Assembly (NCBI GenBank): GCA_963926355.1
Contig: CAWUWW010000009.1
Span: forward strand, 1 to 54,218
Reading direction: 5' to 3'
Source: SCGC-AAA076-P13 sp963926355
GTDB lineage: Bacteria > Pseudomonadota > Gammaproteobacteria > Magnimaribacterales > D2472
DNA length: 54,218 bases
Part shown: piece after piece, positions 25,569 to 33,650 of the stretch
Layout: every line of letters begins with the position of its first letter
Position numbering within the stretch: position 1 is the stretch's first letter
Position numbers and translations under genes: made by a program
The notes under the pieces: model-generated
Databases searched by the model: none
What the model was told of the DNA's origin: nothing
What the model saw: the letters and a program-made list of their open reading frames with translations, nothing else

Positions 25569-26568
25569 ATATTCCATATCAGCAAATTTATTAAAGGATC
25601 ATTACGAAGGCCCTATTCAAATTAACTTTAGTCCATCACTTGGATATAGATCTAGATGTGAATTTGGCTATCAAAATAAATCCTACACAATGCACGCCCT
25701 AAATGGTGAAAAGATTTACTTAAATACCTTTGAAGTAGCCCGTCCTTGCATATCAAATCTTATGCCTAAATTTCTAGATGCAATAAATAAAAATGAATTA
25801 ATAAATCTAAAATTATTTCAGATTAATTTTAGAGCTAATTCAAAGAATGAAGTCATGACAACACTTGTTTATCATAAAAAATTAACTGAGGAGTTGCAGT
25901 TAGCCTCGGATACTTTGGCAGCAGAATTTAATATACAGCTAATCATAAGAGCAAGAAAAGAATTTTATAGTAATAAAGATGGATTGCTTGAGGATCAGCT
26001 AGATAGAACTAATATAACTCTTTATCAAACAGATCAATCCTTCTATCAACCAAACTATTTCATGATGCCTAGAATGGTTAGTAAGGTTATTGATATGATT
26101 GAAAATCCTAAAGATCTGCTTGAGTTGTATTGTGGATCTGGAACTTTTACCCTGCCCCTATCAACCTATTTTAAAAATATATTTGCAACCGAAAATAATA
26201 GACAATCTATAAGATGTCTTGAGAAAGGTATAGCGGTAAATAAAATTACGAATGTTAACTACTCTAGATTATCAGATGATGAGGTTACAGAGCTACTTAA
26301 GGGAAGAGTTTTTAGAAGAATGAGCGGCCTTAATATAAATAATTTTAGCTTTTCTCATATATTGGTTGATCCGCCTAGATCAGGACTAACTCAAAATGTT
26401 ATAAATATATTAAATAAATTTGATAAGGTGATTTATGTTTCTTGCAATATGGAAACCTACCTAAGGGATATAAAATTATTAAATAGTTTTTCAATTTCTG
26501 ATATAGAAATATTTGATCAATTCCCTAATACGAATCACCTTGAAATAGTTTCATTACTATCAAGATAG
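25561..26568 (+). CDS. trmA: tRNA (uracil-5-)-methyltransferase TrmA
   Basis: 335 residues (E. coli 366). It makes m5U54 in the T-loop of tRNA. The Rossmann motif LELYCGSGTFTLPLS binds SAM, ILVDPPRSGL holds substrate, and the nucleophile lies in VIYVSCNMETYLRDI (SCNP in E. coli; the Pro is Met here). The C-terminal base DQFPNTNHLEIVSLL carries the catalytic Glu. FYQPNYFMMPRMV is the TrmA-type start of the methylase domain. No N-terminal TRAM domain or Fe-S cysteines, which separates it from RlmD. Translated together with the DUF2970 gene. Confidence 0.95.
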   Translation: MNKYSISANLLKDHYEGPIQINFSPSLGYRSRCEFGYQNKSYTMHALNGEKIYLNTFEVARPCISNLMPKFLDAINKNELINLKLFQINFRANSKNEVMTTLVYHKKLTEELQLASDTLAAEFNIQLIIRARKEFYSNKDGLLEDQLDRTNITLYQTDQSFYQPNYFMMPRMVSKVIDMIENPKDLLELYCGSGTFTLPLSTYFKNIFATENNRQSIRCLEKGIAVNKITNVNYSRLSDDEVTELLKGRVFRRMSGLNINNFSFSHILVDPPRSGLTQNVINILNKFDKVIYVSCNMETYLRDIKLLNSFSISDIEIFDQFPNTNHLEIVSLLSR

Positions 26569-26593
26569 ATAAATACAACTAATTTGCCCTACC

Positions 26594-26607
26594 TTAAGAT
26601 ATCTTAA
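26594..26607. promoter_or_regulatory. 14-bp perfect palindrome upstream of the his operon
   Basis: TTAAGATATCTTAA is a perfect 14-base palindrome, 54 bases before the start of the TrpR-family gene. Its role is unknown; it may be a second operator or a site for another regulator. AT-rich DNA gives such palindromes by chance more often than average. Confidence 0.4.
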
Positions 26608-26631
26608 TAACTACATTTTTTCTATTTACTT

Positions 26632-26651
26632 TGTATTAGCATAGTAATACA
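26632..26651. promoter_or_regulatory. TrpR-type operator candidate before the his operon
   Basis: TGTATTAGCATAGTAATACA is an inverted repeat with perfect 7-base arms and a 6-base centre, ending nine bases before the regulator's ATG. Aligned to the classical trp operator GTACTAGTTAACTAGTAC, its inner 18 bases agree at 12 positions, with the same GTA...TAC ends and length. It would cover the -10 region. It precedes a TrpR-family gene that leads the his operon, so autoregulation is a reasonable inference. Confidence 0.6.
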
Positions 26652-26660
26652 CTGTGACAT

Positions 26661-26927
26661 ATGTCAAACCTAAATGATGCAATATTGTTATTAGAAAATA
26701 AAAAAGAGGTTAGTGAATTTCTTAAAGATCTATGCACCCCAGCAGAATTAAAAGCCCTTGAAGAAAGATGGTCAGTTGCCCAGCTTCTTTATAAAGAAAA
26801 AATGTCTTATAGAGAAATAGCATCAAAACTTAAGACAAGTACTACTACAGTAACGAGAGTTGCGAGGTTTTTATTAAATGAGCCAAATAATGGTTATCAG
26901 AAAATATTAAAAAGGATTTCAAAATGA
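26661..26927 (+). CDS. TrpR/YerC-family transcriptional regulator
   Basis: 88-residue all-helical protein of the TrpR superfamily, YerC/YecD group. DLCTPAELKALEERWSVAQLLYKEKMSYREIASKLKTSTTTVTRVARFLL contains the dimerisation helices and the helix-turn-helix (about 53-74). YerC-type proteins are found next to his genes in other bacteria, where comparative genomics has proposed a histidine regulator (HisR). Here the stop overlaps hisG in an ATGA arrangement, so it is the leading gene of the his operon. A trp-operator-like palindrome lies just upstream. Ligand not known; histidine is the obvious candidate. Confidence 0.88.
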   Translation: MSNLNDAILLLENKKEVSEFLKDLCTPAELKALEERWSVAQLLYKEKMSYREIASKLKTSTTTVTRVARFLLNEPNNGYQKILKRISK

Positions 26928-27787
26928 AAAATAGATTAACCATTGCTATACAAAAAAATGGAAGACTTTCAGATCAAAGTAGAGATTTAATTAAAAAATC
27001 AGGAATTAACTTTACCGCAAAAGGAGATAAGCTATTAGCCAAATCAAATAATCTTCCTATTGATATTCTTTTTGTTCGAAGTGATGACATTCCATCACTC
27101 GTTTCTAATGGTGACGCCGATATGGCGATAGTTGGAGAAAATATTCTTATAGAAAAATCTTTATTTAAAAAAACTAATATCAATAAAGTACTTGAACTTG
27201 GATTTTCGAAATGCCGTCTTTCATTTGCCGCACCTCAAAATTTTTCAATGAAAAGTGTTAAGAATAAAAAAATAGCAACCTCCTACCCAAATACGGTTAA
27301 GAAATACCTTTTAGATAATAAAATTACAGCTAATGTAGTAAATATACATGGTTCAGTTGAACTAACGCCCTACATAGGCATGGCAGATTGTATATGTGAT
27401 TTAGTTTCATCGGGAGCGACACTTGAGGCTAACAACCTTAAAGAATTAGAAGTTATACTTGAATCTCAAGCCGTCCTTATACAAAATAAAAAAATTAATA
27501 AAGCTAAGACACTTATTGCAGAAAAGGTTATTAGCAGAATGAATGGCGTTATTAATGCTATCGAAAGTAAATATGTAATGCTTAATGCAGATGTCAAAAA
27601 TATTAGTGCCATTTGCAAACTTCTTCCCGGTTCTGAGTCACCCACAATCATACCGCTTGAAGATAACAATAAAGTAGCTATTCATGCGCTGTGCCAAGAA
27701 CCTATCTTCTGGGAAACAATGGAAAAACTTAAATCAAAAGGCGCTTCTTCTATTTTAGTTATGCCTGTTGAAAAGATACTAAACTAA
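26924..27787 (+). CDS. hisG: ATP phosphoribosyltransferase, long form
   Basis: 287 residues, long (HisG_L) form. First step of histidine synthesis: ATP + PRPP to phosphoribosyl-ATP. The catalytic domain has LTIAIQKNGRLSDQSRDL and CDLVSSGATLEANNLKEL, which matches the PRPP-binding loop. The last about 75 residues (SPTIIPLEDNNKVAIHALCQE) form the ACT-like regulatory domain for histidine feedback, so no HisZ is needed. It overlaps the upstream regulator by four bases and the following hisDB by one base (TAATG). Confidence 0.96.
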   Translation: MKNRLTIAIQKNGRLSDQSRDLIKKSGINFTAKGDKLLAKSNNLPIDILFVRSDDIPSLVSNGDADMAIVGENILIEKSLFKKTNINKVLELGFSKCRLSFAAPQNFSMKSVKNKKIATSYPNTVKKYLLDNKITANVVNIHGSVELTPYIGMADCICDLVSSGATLEANNLKELEVILESQAVLIQNKKINKAKTLIAEKVISRMNGVINAIESKYVMLNADVKNISAICKLLPGSESPTIIPLEDNNKVAIHALCQEPIFWETMEKLKSKGASSILVMPVEKILN

Positions 27788-29661
27788 TGAAAACTATCAA
27801 CTTAACAAATAAAAATCTAGTTTTAGATTTCAAAGACTCTAAGTTTTCTAATTCTAACAGGGCTGTATTAAAGAGATTTGAAAAACTTATTATCAATGAA
27901 GGTGATGAGGGTATTAAAAAAATATCTAAAATTTTAAATGAAAAATCAGTATCAAAGTTAAAAGTTACAAAGTCTGAATTTAAAAAAAGTGATAAGCAGA
28001 TAGATGAAAAGCTTAAATCAGCAATACTTACAGCCTATTCTAATATTAAGCAATATCATCAAAAGCAAATCCCTGGACTATCTATTAAACCTAATGAGAC
28101 AACAAAAGGTATTAAGTTATGGTCAGAATTTAGACCAATCGAAACTGTTGGTTTGTATATACCTGGTGGAACAGCTCCATTATTTAGCTCTTTAATGATG
28201 CAGGCAATACCTGCTCTTTTGGCCGGTTGCCCAAATATAGTTGTTTGCACTCCACCCAATAAGTTAGGAAATATTGATCCAACAATTCTTTGGGTAGCAA
28301 ACATGCTTGGCATTAAGAATATATTTAAGGTTGGAGGTTCTCAGGCAATATTCTCAATGGCATATGGAACTAAAACTATACCAAAATGTTTAAAAATATT
28401 TGGTCCTGGAAATCAGTTTGTAACAGAAGCTAAAAAAATGGTCTCTGAAAATGTCTCAATTGACATGCCTGCAGGACCAAGCGAGGTATATGTAGTTTCT
28501 GATGATATGGATAAAGCAGACATCATAGCCTCTGACCTGCTATCTCAACTAGAGCATAGCAATGATGCAAAAGCTGTGTTTATTACCAAAAACAAAGAAT
28601 TAATAGCTCATGTAATAGCATCAATAAATAAACAAAAAAAGGAACTTAAAAGACAAGAGATATTACAAAATAGTATTAAAAATATACGCTTAATTAATAC
28701 TAAAACTAATAAACAAATTATTGATTTTATTAACATCAACGCGCCTGAGCATTTAATATTATTAGATAATAATTTTATTGATTTTATACCATCTATAATT
28801 AATGCTGGTTCAGTTTTTTGTGGGTCATATTCACCAGAATCTTTCGGTGATTATGCGTCTGGCTCTAATCACACGCTTCCAACATCAGGACATGCAAAAA
28901 CTTATTCTGGCCTTTCTGTAAAAGATTTTGGTAAATCTATTAGTTTTCAAACGGCTTCAGCTGAAGGTTTTATGCTTCTTGCACCGACTGTTGAGATTTT
29001 AGCAGCCGCTGAGCAACTAGATGCACACAAGCGAGCCGTTGAAATTAGAAAAGAATATGCCCAAAGTGATGTAAAAAATGAATCAAGGTCATTCTTTTTA
29101 AACAGATCAACTAATGAAACTAACATATACATTAATTTAAATATTGACGGTACGGGTAATTACAATATAAATACTGGATTAAAATATTTTGATCATATGC
29201 TTGAGCAGTTTGCAAAACATGGACATTTTGATCTTTCAATACAATCGTTAGGAGATCTTGAAATAGACGAGCATCACACGATTGAAGATGTAGCTATTGC
29301 CCTTGGCGATGCTTTTAAGAATGCACTTGGTGCAAGAGAAAATATTGAAAGATACTCATCTAGTGAAGTATTGGTAATGGATGAAACTAAATCATCTGTA
29401 AGTATGGATATGGCTTCACGGTCTTTTCTAAAGATGAAAATATCTCCTCTAAGGGAGTATGTTGGAGACTTTCCTACTGAAATGTTTGAGCATTTCTTCG
29501 TATCATTTGTTAATACGCTAGGTTTTACATGCCACATAGAAACAATTGGAGATAATAGCCATCATATTGTAGAAGCTACATTTAAAAGTTTTACAAGAGC
29601 ACTAAATGGAGCTTTAAAAAAGAATAAATCCTCGGTTTTATCTACAAAAGGGGTCTTGTGA
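27787..29661 (+). CDS. hisDB: Fused histidinol dehydrogenase / imidazoleglycerol-phosphate dehydratase
   Basis: One uninterrupted 624-codon frame encoding two enzymes. Residues 1 to about 426 are HisD: SEFRPIETVGLYIPGGTAPL, zinc ligands Q254, H257, D355 and H414, catalytic E321/H322 in NAPEHL. Residues about 434-624 are the HisB dehydratase: RSTNETNIYINLNIDGTG, DEHHTIEDVAIALGDA and DNSHHIVEATFK (manganese-binding histidines). The junction is only about eight residues. The histidinol-phosphatase domain fused to HisB in E. coli is absent, and hisC, usually between hisD and hisB, is missing. Both halves keep all key residues, so both should be active. It overlaps hisG by one base and hisH by four. 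Confidence 0.93.
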   Translation: MKTINLTNKNLVLDFKDSKFSNSNRAVLKRFEKLIINEGDEGIKKISKILNEKSVSKLKVTKSEFKKSDKQIDEKLKSAILTAYSNIKQYHQKQIPGLSIKPNETTKGIKLWSEFRPIETVGLYIPGGTAPLFSSLMMQAIPALLAGCPNIVVCTPPNKLGNIDPTILWVANMLGIKNIFKVGGSQAIFSMAYGTKTIPKCLKIFGPGNQFVTEAKKMVSENVSIDMPAGPSEVYVVSDDMDKADIIASDLLSQLEHSNDAKAVFITKNKELIAHVIASINKQKKELKRQEILQNSIKNIRLINTKTNKQIIDFININAPEHLILLDNNFIDFIPSIINAGSVFCGSYSPESFGDYASGSNHTLPTSGHAKTYSGLSVKDFGKSISFQTASAEGFMLLAPTVEILAAAEQLDAHKRAVEIRKEYAQSDVKNESRSFFLNRSTNETNIYINLNIDGTGNYNINTGLKYFDHMLEQFAKHGHFDLSIQSLGDLEIDEHHTIEDVAIALGDAFKNALGARENIERYSSSEVLVMDETKSSVSMDMASRSFLKMKISPLREYVGDFPTEMFEHFFVSFVNTLGFTCHIETIGDNSHHIVEATFKSFTRALNGALKKNKSSVLSTKGVL

Positions 29662-30233
29662 AAGTTGGTATCGTAGATTGCGGTGGAGCTAATTTGAACT
29701 CTATTTATTACTCATTAGAAAGGATAGGTGTTGAGCCTATTATTTCAGCATCGGTAGATGAGCTTAATTTAACAGATAGCCTTATATTGCCAGGCGTAGG
29801 ATCAGCAAGTGTTGTTATGAGATATCTTAAAGATAATAATCTTGTCAGCTATATAAAAGAGTCATCAAAACCAATTCTTGGAATATGTATAGGAATGCAA
29901 ATACTTTTTGAGCATTCAGAAGAAGATGATACTGAATGTCTAGGACTACTCAAAGGCTTAGTAAAAAAGTTTGTACCAGCTGATAATGAAGCTGTTCCGC
30001 ACATGGGCTGGAATTCAGTAAACTGTATTGATAGCTTTAGGCATTTAGATGATTACTTTTATTTTGCTAATAGTTTTTATACAAAATCCAGTGATTATCA
30101 AATTGGTGAAACAACTTATATACGTAATTTTTCATCTATCGTTAAGAAAAATAATATTGTTGGTTGTCAGTTTCATCCAGAAAAATCATCAGCAGCGGGA
30201 GAGAAATTTCTTAAAGATTTTCTTAAAATATAA
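29658..30233 (+). CDS. hisH: Imidazole glycerol phosphate synthase, glutaminase subunit HisH
   Basis: 191 residues, class I glutamine amidotransferase that supplies ammonia to HisF. Nucleophile C77 in LGICIGMQILFEHS, with H173 and E175 in QFHPEKSS completing the triad. PHMGWNSV and LPGVGSA are also conserved. The start is GTG at 29658, overlapping the hisDB stop (GTGA). The N-terminal VDCGGANLNSI differs slightly from the common DYGxGNLxS. The stop overlaps the hisA ATG (TAATG). Confidence 0.96.
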   Translation: MKVGIVDCGGANLNSIYYSLERIGVEPIISASVDELNLTDSLILPGVGSASVVMRYLKDNNLVSYIKESSKPILGICIGMQILFEHSEEDDTECLGLLKGLVKKFVPADNEAVPHMGWNSVNCIDSFRHLDDYFYFANSFYTKSSDYQIGETTYIRNFSSIVKKNNIVGCQFHPEKSSAAGEKFLKDFLKI

Positions 30234-30952
30234 TGAACATAATCCCAGCTATAGATTTACTAAATGGAAGTTGTGTAAGGCTGCTTAAAGGAAATTATAA
30301 TGAAGTCTCATCATACAATAGCTCACCAATAAACCAAGTTAAGACTTTTGTAGAAGCAGGTTTTAACTATATCCACATAATAGATCTAGATGCTGCTAAA
30401 TCTGGAAATAACGAGAACTTAGAAATTATAAAATCTATATCACGAATTGAAGGATTAAAGCTTCAAATAGGTGGCGGAATAAGAGATATAAATAAAGTCT
30501 TTGATTTATTTGATCTTGGTGTTGATAGATTAATTGTAGGGACTGCTGCAATAACTGATTCAAAATTTTTAGCTCAACTGAAAGAAATGGTTGATCCTAA
30601 TAAATTAATTTTTGGTTTAGACTTTAATTTAATAGAAAATGAGCCATTCCTGTCGGTCAATGGGTGGACAACTAATACAACAACAACCCTATTCGATTAT
30701 ATAAATGACAATGATTGGATTAAAAATGTACTAGCAACTGATATATCACTTGACGGCACTTTAATGGGCCCAAATATTGATATCTATAAAAGAATCTTAA
30801 AGTGTAAAAATATTAACTTAATAGCATCAGGCGGGATTGCTTCAATAAAAGATATTCAGGATTTAAATAATATTGGATCTCATGAATGCGTAGTTGGTAA
30901 GGCTATTTATGAGAATAAGATTACTTTATCAGAGTTACAAAATGTTAACTAA
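30233..30952 (+). CDS. hisA: Phosphoribosylformimino-5-aminoimidazole carboxamide ribotide isomerase
   Basis: 239-residue (beta/alpha)8 barrel, the ProFAR isomerase. Catalytic Asp8 lies in IIPAIDLLNG, and ATDISLDGTLMGPN at about 164-177 carries the second catalytic Asp. Phosphate-binding loops IGGGIRD and IASGGIAS are present. It is followed by hisF with an 11-base overlap. Length normal (E. coli 245). Confidence 0.96.
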   Translation: MNIIPAIDLLNGSCVRLLKGNYNEVSSYNSSPINQVKTFVEAGFNYIHIIDLDAAKSGNNENLEIIKSISRIEGLKLQIGGGIRDINKVFDLFDLGVDRLIVGTAAITDSKFLAQLKEMVDPNKLIFGLDFNLIENEPFLSVNGWTTNTTTTLFDYINDNDWIKNVLATDISLDGTLMGPNIDIYKRILKCKNINLIASGGIASIKDIQDLNNIGSHECVVGKAIYENKITLSELQNVN

Positions 30953-31706
30953 GAGAATCATTCCATGCCTTGATGTAAAAGATGGCGTTGTTGTAAAAGG
31001 AGTTAAATTTAAAAACCATGAGGTAGTTGGCTCGATTATTGATTTAGCAATAAAATATAATAACCAAGGGGCAGATGAAATTGTTTTCTATGATATTGCT
31101 GCTAGTACAGTTAATGGGTTTGTTTCAAAAGAATGGGTTAAACAGATTGCTAAGGAAATAAACATACCCTTCTGTGTAGCAGGAGGTATTAAATCTATTG
31201 AAGATGCAAAAGTTATACTCAATGCAGGTGCTGATAAAATATCAATAAATAGTCCTGCCATAGAGCGCCCAGAGCTTATCAAAGAGCTTTCTAATGAATT
31301 TGGAAGTCAATGTGTGGTTGTGGGTATAGATTCTCTCTATAAGGATGATGATTTTATAGTTTATGGGAAGACTGGAAATGAAAAAACAGCATTTAATACG
31401 CATCTAAAGACAAAAAATTGGATTCAAAGAGTTCAAGAGTTAGGCGCTGGTGAAATTGTATTAAATTGCATGGATCAAGATGGTGTAAGAAATGGCTACG
31501 ATATAACCCAACTTAAAACCATGCTAGTTAGTTGTAATATTCCGCTCATAGCCTCAGGCGGTGCTGGTTCAGTCAATGATTTTATTAATGTTTTTAAACA
31601 AACTAATGTAAGTGGAGCATTAGCTGCAAGTATATTTCATAAAAATATTATTGATATTGAACAACTAAAACAGAACTTAAGAACTGAATTAATAAACATA
31701 AGGTAA
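30942..31706 (+). CDS. hisF: Imidazole glycerol phosphate synthase, cyclase subunit HisF
   Basis: 254 residues from the ATG at 30942, which gives the standard MLTKRIIPCLDVKDG start; the frame is open further upstream to 30894, but that part lies inside hisA and is not family-like. HisF closes the imidazole ring with ammonia from HisH, releasing IGP and AICAR. Catalytic Asp11 (PCLDV) and the second Asp in NCMDQDGVRNGYD are present, with ASGGAGS as phosphate loop. It is followed by hisIE after two bases. Confidence 0.96.
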   Translation: MLTKRIIPCLDVKDGVVVKGVKFKNHEVVGSIIDLAIKYNNQGADEIVFYDIAASTVNGFVSKEWVKQIAKEINIPFCVAGGIKSIEDAKVILNAGADKISINSPAIERPELIKELSNEFGSQCVVVGIDSLYKDDDFIVYGKTGNEKTAFNTHLKTKNWIQRVQELGAGEIVLNCMDQDGVRNGYDITQLKTMLVSCNIPLIASGGAGSVNDFINVFKQTNVSGALAASIFHKNIIDIEQLKQNLRTELINIR

Positions 31707-31708
31707 AT

Positions 31709-32311
31709 ATGGAATTAGATAAAATTAAATGGAATGAAAAAGGACTAATACCTGTAGTTATTCAAAATAAAAGAACGCTTAATATTCTGATGTTGGGTTA
31801 TATGAATCTTGAAGCTCTTCAGCTATCTATAAAATCAAATGAGGTAACATTTTTTAGTAGATCAAAAAATAGACTTTGGACTAAAGGTGAAGAATCTGGA
31901 AATAAGCTAATTATTAATGATATGTATTTAGATTGTGATCTTGATACATTGCTTATAAAGGCCGAACCTCTGGGACCTACTTGTCATAAAGGAGAAACTT
32001 CTTGTTTCAAGACAGATGATCAATCCACGTTAAATATGATTGATGAGCTAGAAAAGATAATTGAGGATAGAAAAAATTTAGATACATCTAAATCTTATAT
32101 TGTTAGTTTGCTCAATAAGGGTGTTAAAGAGATAGCAAAAAAAGTAGTAGAAGAAGCTGGTGAAACATCCATAGCTGCAGTTACAAATGATGGAAGGCTT
32201 ATAGATGAGTCAGCAGATCTAGTATTCCATTTATTGGTTCTTCTAAGCTCACAAGGGAAGTCAATGAAGGACGTGCTGCAGGAATTAAAAAAAAGAAGTA
32301 TCAATCAATAG
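31709..32311 (+). CDS. hisI: Bifunctional phosphoribosyl-AMP cyclohydrolase / phosphoribosyl-ATP pyrophosphatase
   Basis: 200 residues (E. coli HisIE 203). The N-terminal HisI domain has LMLGYMNLEALQLS, TFFSRSKNRLWTKGEESGN and the metal-binding DCDLDTLLIKAEPLGPTCHKGETSCF. The C-terminal HisE domain, from about 110, has the helix KEIAKKVVEEAGETSIAAV and ESADLVFHLLVLL. These perform steps two and three of the pathway. It ends the his operon; its last 11 bases overlap convergent GH16. With HisG, HisDB, HisH, HisA and HisF the operon covers all steps except aminotransferase and phosphatase. Confidence 0.96.
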   Translation: MELDKIKWNEKGLIPVVIQNKRTLNILMLGYMNLEALQLSIKSNEVTFFSRSKNRLWTKGEESGNKLIINDMYLDCDLDTLLIKAEPLGPTCHKGETSCFKTDDQSTLNMIDELEKIIEDRKNLDTSKSYIVSLLNKGVKEIAKKVVEEAGETSIAAVTNDGRLIDESADLVFHLLVLLSSQGKSMKDVLQELKKRSINQ

Positions 32312-33611
32312 ACTTGTATTCAATATAATCAATAAGTAATCTTCCTCGATCTGGGTCTTCAAGGTTAGAGCATTGACTATCATGGCAAAATTTATCTATA
32401 TCAACGCCAGCCCCATAATCGTAATCTCCCCCTGAGGCGACATTTAATAACAAAAAGAACTCTTCATTAAAAGGGTATGTGAAGTTATTAAAAGCAGTTG
32501 AACTTGATGACTCATCAAAATATGGAGTTTCTTGGGTATCCATATACATTTTTATTGAATTCTCAGTCCACTCAAAGGTTATAGAATGAAATTTATCATG
32601 AAAATTAACGCCCATAGGAACAGATTCTGCTTCATGGATTATCTGTCCATTGCCTGATACCCCAAAATGAATAGCTGAGCCAATTTCGCTAGCAACTCTT
32701 CCCTTGGCTTCCATGACATCTATTTCACCATCAGCAGGCCATGACTTACTTCCTTCAGCAATACCTTGGGGAAGAAACCATATAGCAGGCCAATGACCGG
32801 TCCCATCAGGAACTTTAAAACAGACTGTTATTCTTGAAGGATTTTTAAATATTTTCTTACCCGAAGTAATAACTCTTGCTGAAGTATGAGGCCAAGTGTA
32901 ATCACAGCCACTATTTGAACAATAAGGATCATTAAATGGCGTTACATCATTATAAATAGGCTGGATCTTCAAAAGACCGTTTTCAATAAATAGGTTTTCT
33001 GTAGTATTTGAAGTGGTATTGTAATTATTAGAATAGCCATTTCCTGGACCAGTATAATATTGAAGCTCATTATTACCCCAACCAGATACCCAAGAGCCAT
33101 CTCCTGCATTAAAACCATTGCCTAGTTCATAGGTAAATACATCTGGATTAAATACATTACTAGTAAAATCTTCGATCCAATATTCAGTCGAGTCATTAAC
33201 TGGTATTTTGCAGTATGAGTCCTTATCTTCATTATAAATACTATCAACCGAAGAGTTAAGAGCCTCAACTACTAAGCTCTTTACAGCATTTGATGTGCCA
33301 GATTTACCCTTACAGGTAAGTGTAAAATTATAATTCATTACATCTGATAGGTTTATGGTCTCACTACCATTATTTGACTTAGAACCCATCCAGTCATCTG
33401 AAGCAATACAAGATAGGCTATTAGTTGTTGCCCAAGACAATGTTATTGAGGTATTTATTTCAGTAGAGTAACTTGACGATACAAAACTACTAATTACAGG
33501 GTTTTGAAGCAAGGGAGAATTTATAGCTGAAGATCCACCGCCACCTCCACACGAAACCAGAAATATTAATGTTAAGCAATAAGTACACAAGGATTTATTC
33601 ATAGTATGCAT
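32301..33611 (-). CDS. Glycoside hydrolase family 16 lipoprotein (laminarinase-like)
   Basis: 436 residues. Signal peptide with lipobox LVSC (Cys21), followed by a glycine-serine stretch, so it is probably anchored in the outer membrane. Residues about 38-117 form an Ig-like domain (PVISSFVSSS, TLSWATTNSLSC). The C-terminal part is a GH16 domain with catalytic motif GEIDVMEAKG: nucleophile E296, D298, acid/base E301. WPAIWFLPQG and ITFEWTENSIKMYMD are typical of endo-beta-1,3-glucanases. Laminarin, the algal storage glucan, is a likely substrate, but GH16 also contains agarases, carrageenases and porphyranases. No other carbohydrate gene is next to it. An alternative start is the Met at residue 4. 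Confidence 0.88.
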   Translation of the reverse strand: MHTMNKSLCTYCLTLIFLVSCGGGGGSSAINSPLLQNPVISSFVSSSYSTEINTSITLSWATTNSLSCIASDDWMGSKSNNGSETINLSDVMNYNFTLTCKGKSGTSNAVKSLVVEALNSSVDSIYNEDKDSYCKIPVNDSTEYWIEDFTSNVFNPDVFTYELGNGFNAGDGSWVSGWGNNELQYYTGPGNGYSNNYNTTSNTTENLFIENGLLKIQPIYNDVTPFNDPYCSNSGCDYTWPHTSARVITSGKKIFKNPSRITVCFKVPDGTGHWPAIWFLPQGIAEGSKSWPADGEIDVMEAKGRVASEIGSAIHFGVSGNGQIIHEAESVPMGVNFHDKFHSITFEWTENSIKMYMDTQETPYFDESSSSTAFNNFTYPFNEEFFLLLNVASGGDYDYGAGVDIDKFCHDSQCSNLEDPDRGRLLIDYIEYKSID

Positions 33612-33650
33612 TGGCTAGATTGCCTGATTATTAAATAATATTATTTATAT

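Noticed and set aside
25388..25585. 65-codon minus-strand frame opposite the DUF2970 gene
   Set aside because: Its product has no recognisable features, while the plus frame matches DUF2970 and couples to trmA.
29050..29110. Suspected frameshift at the HisD-HisB junction
   Set aside because: The frame runs through without a stop, the linker is in frame, and no good Shine-Dalgarno plus start is seen for a separate hisB.
30894..30941. Upstream extension of the hisF frame (16 codons)
   Set aside because: It lies inside hisA, and MLTKRIIPCLDV at 30942 is the canonical HisF start.
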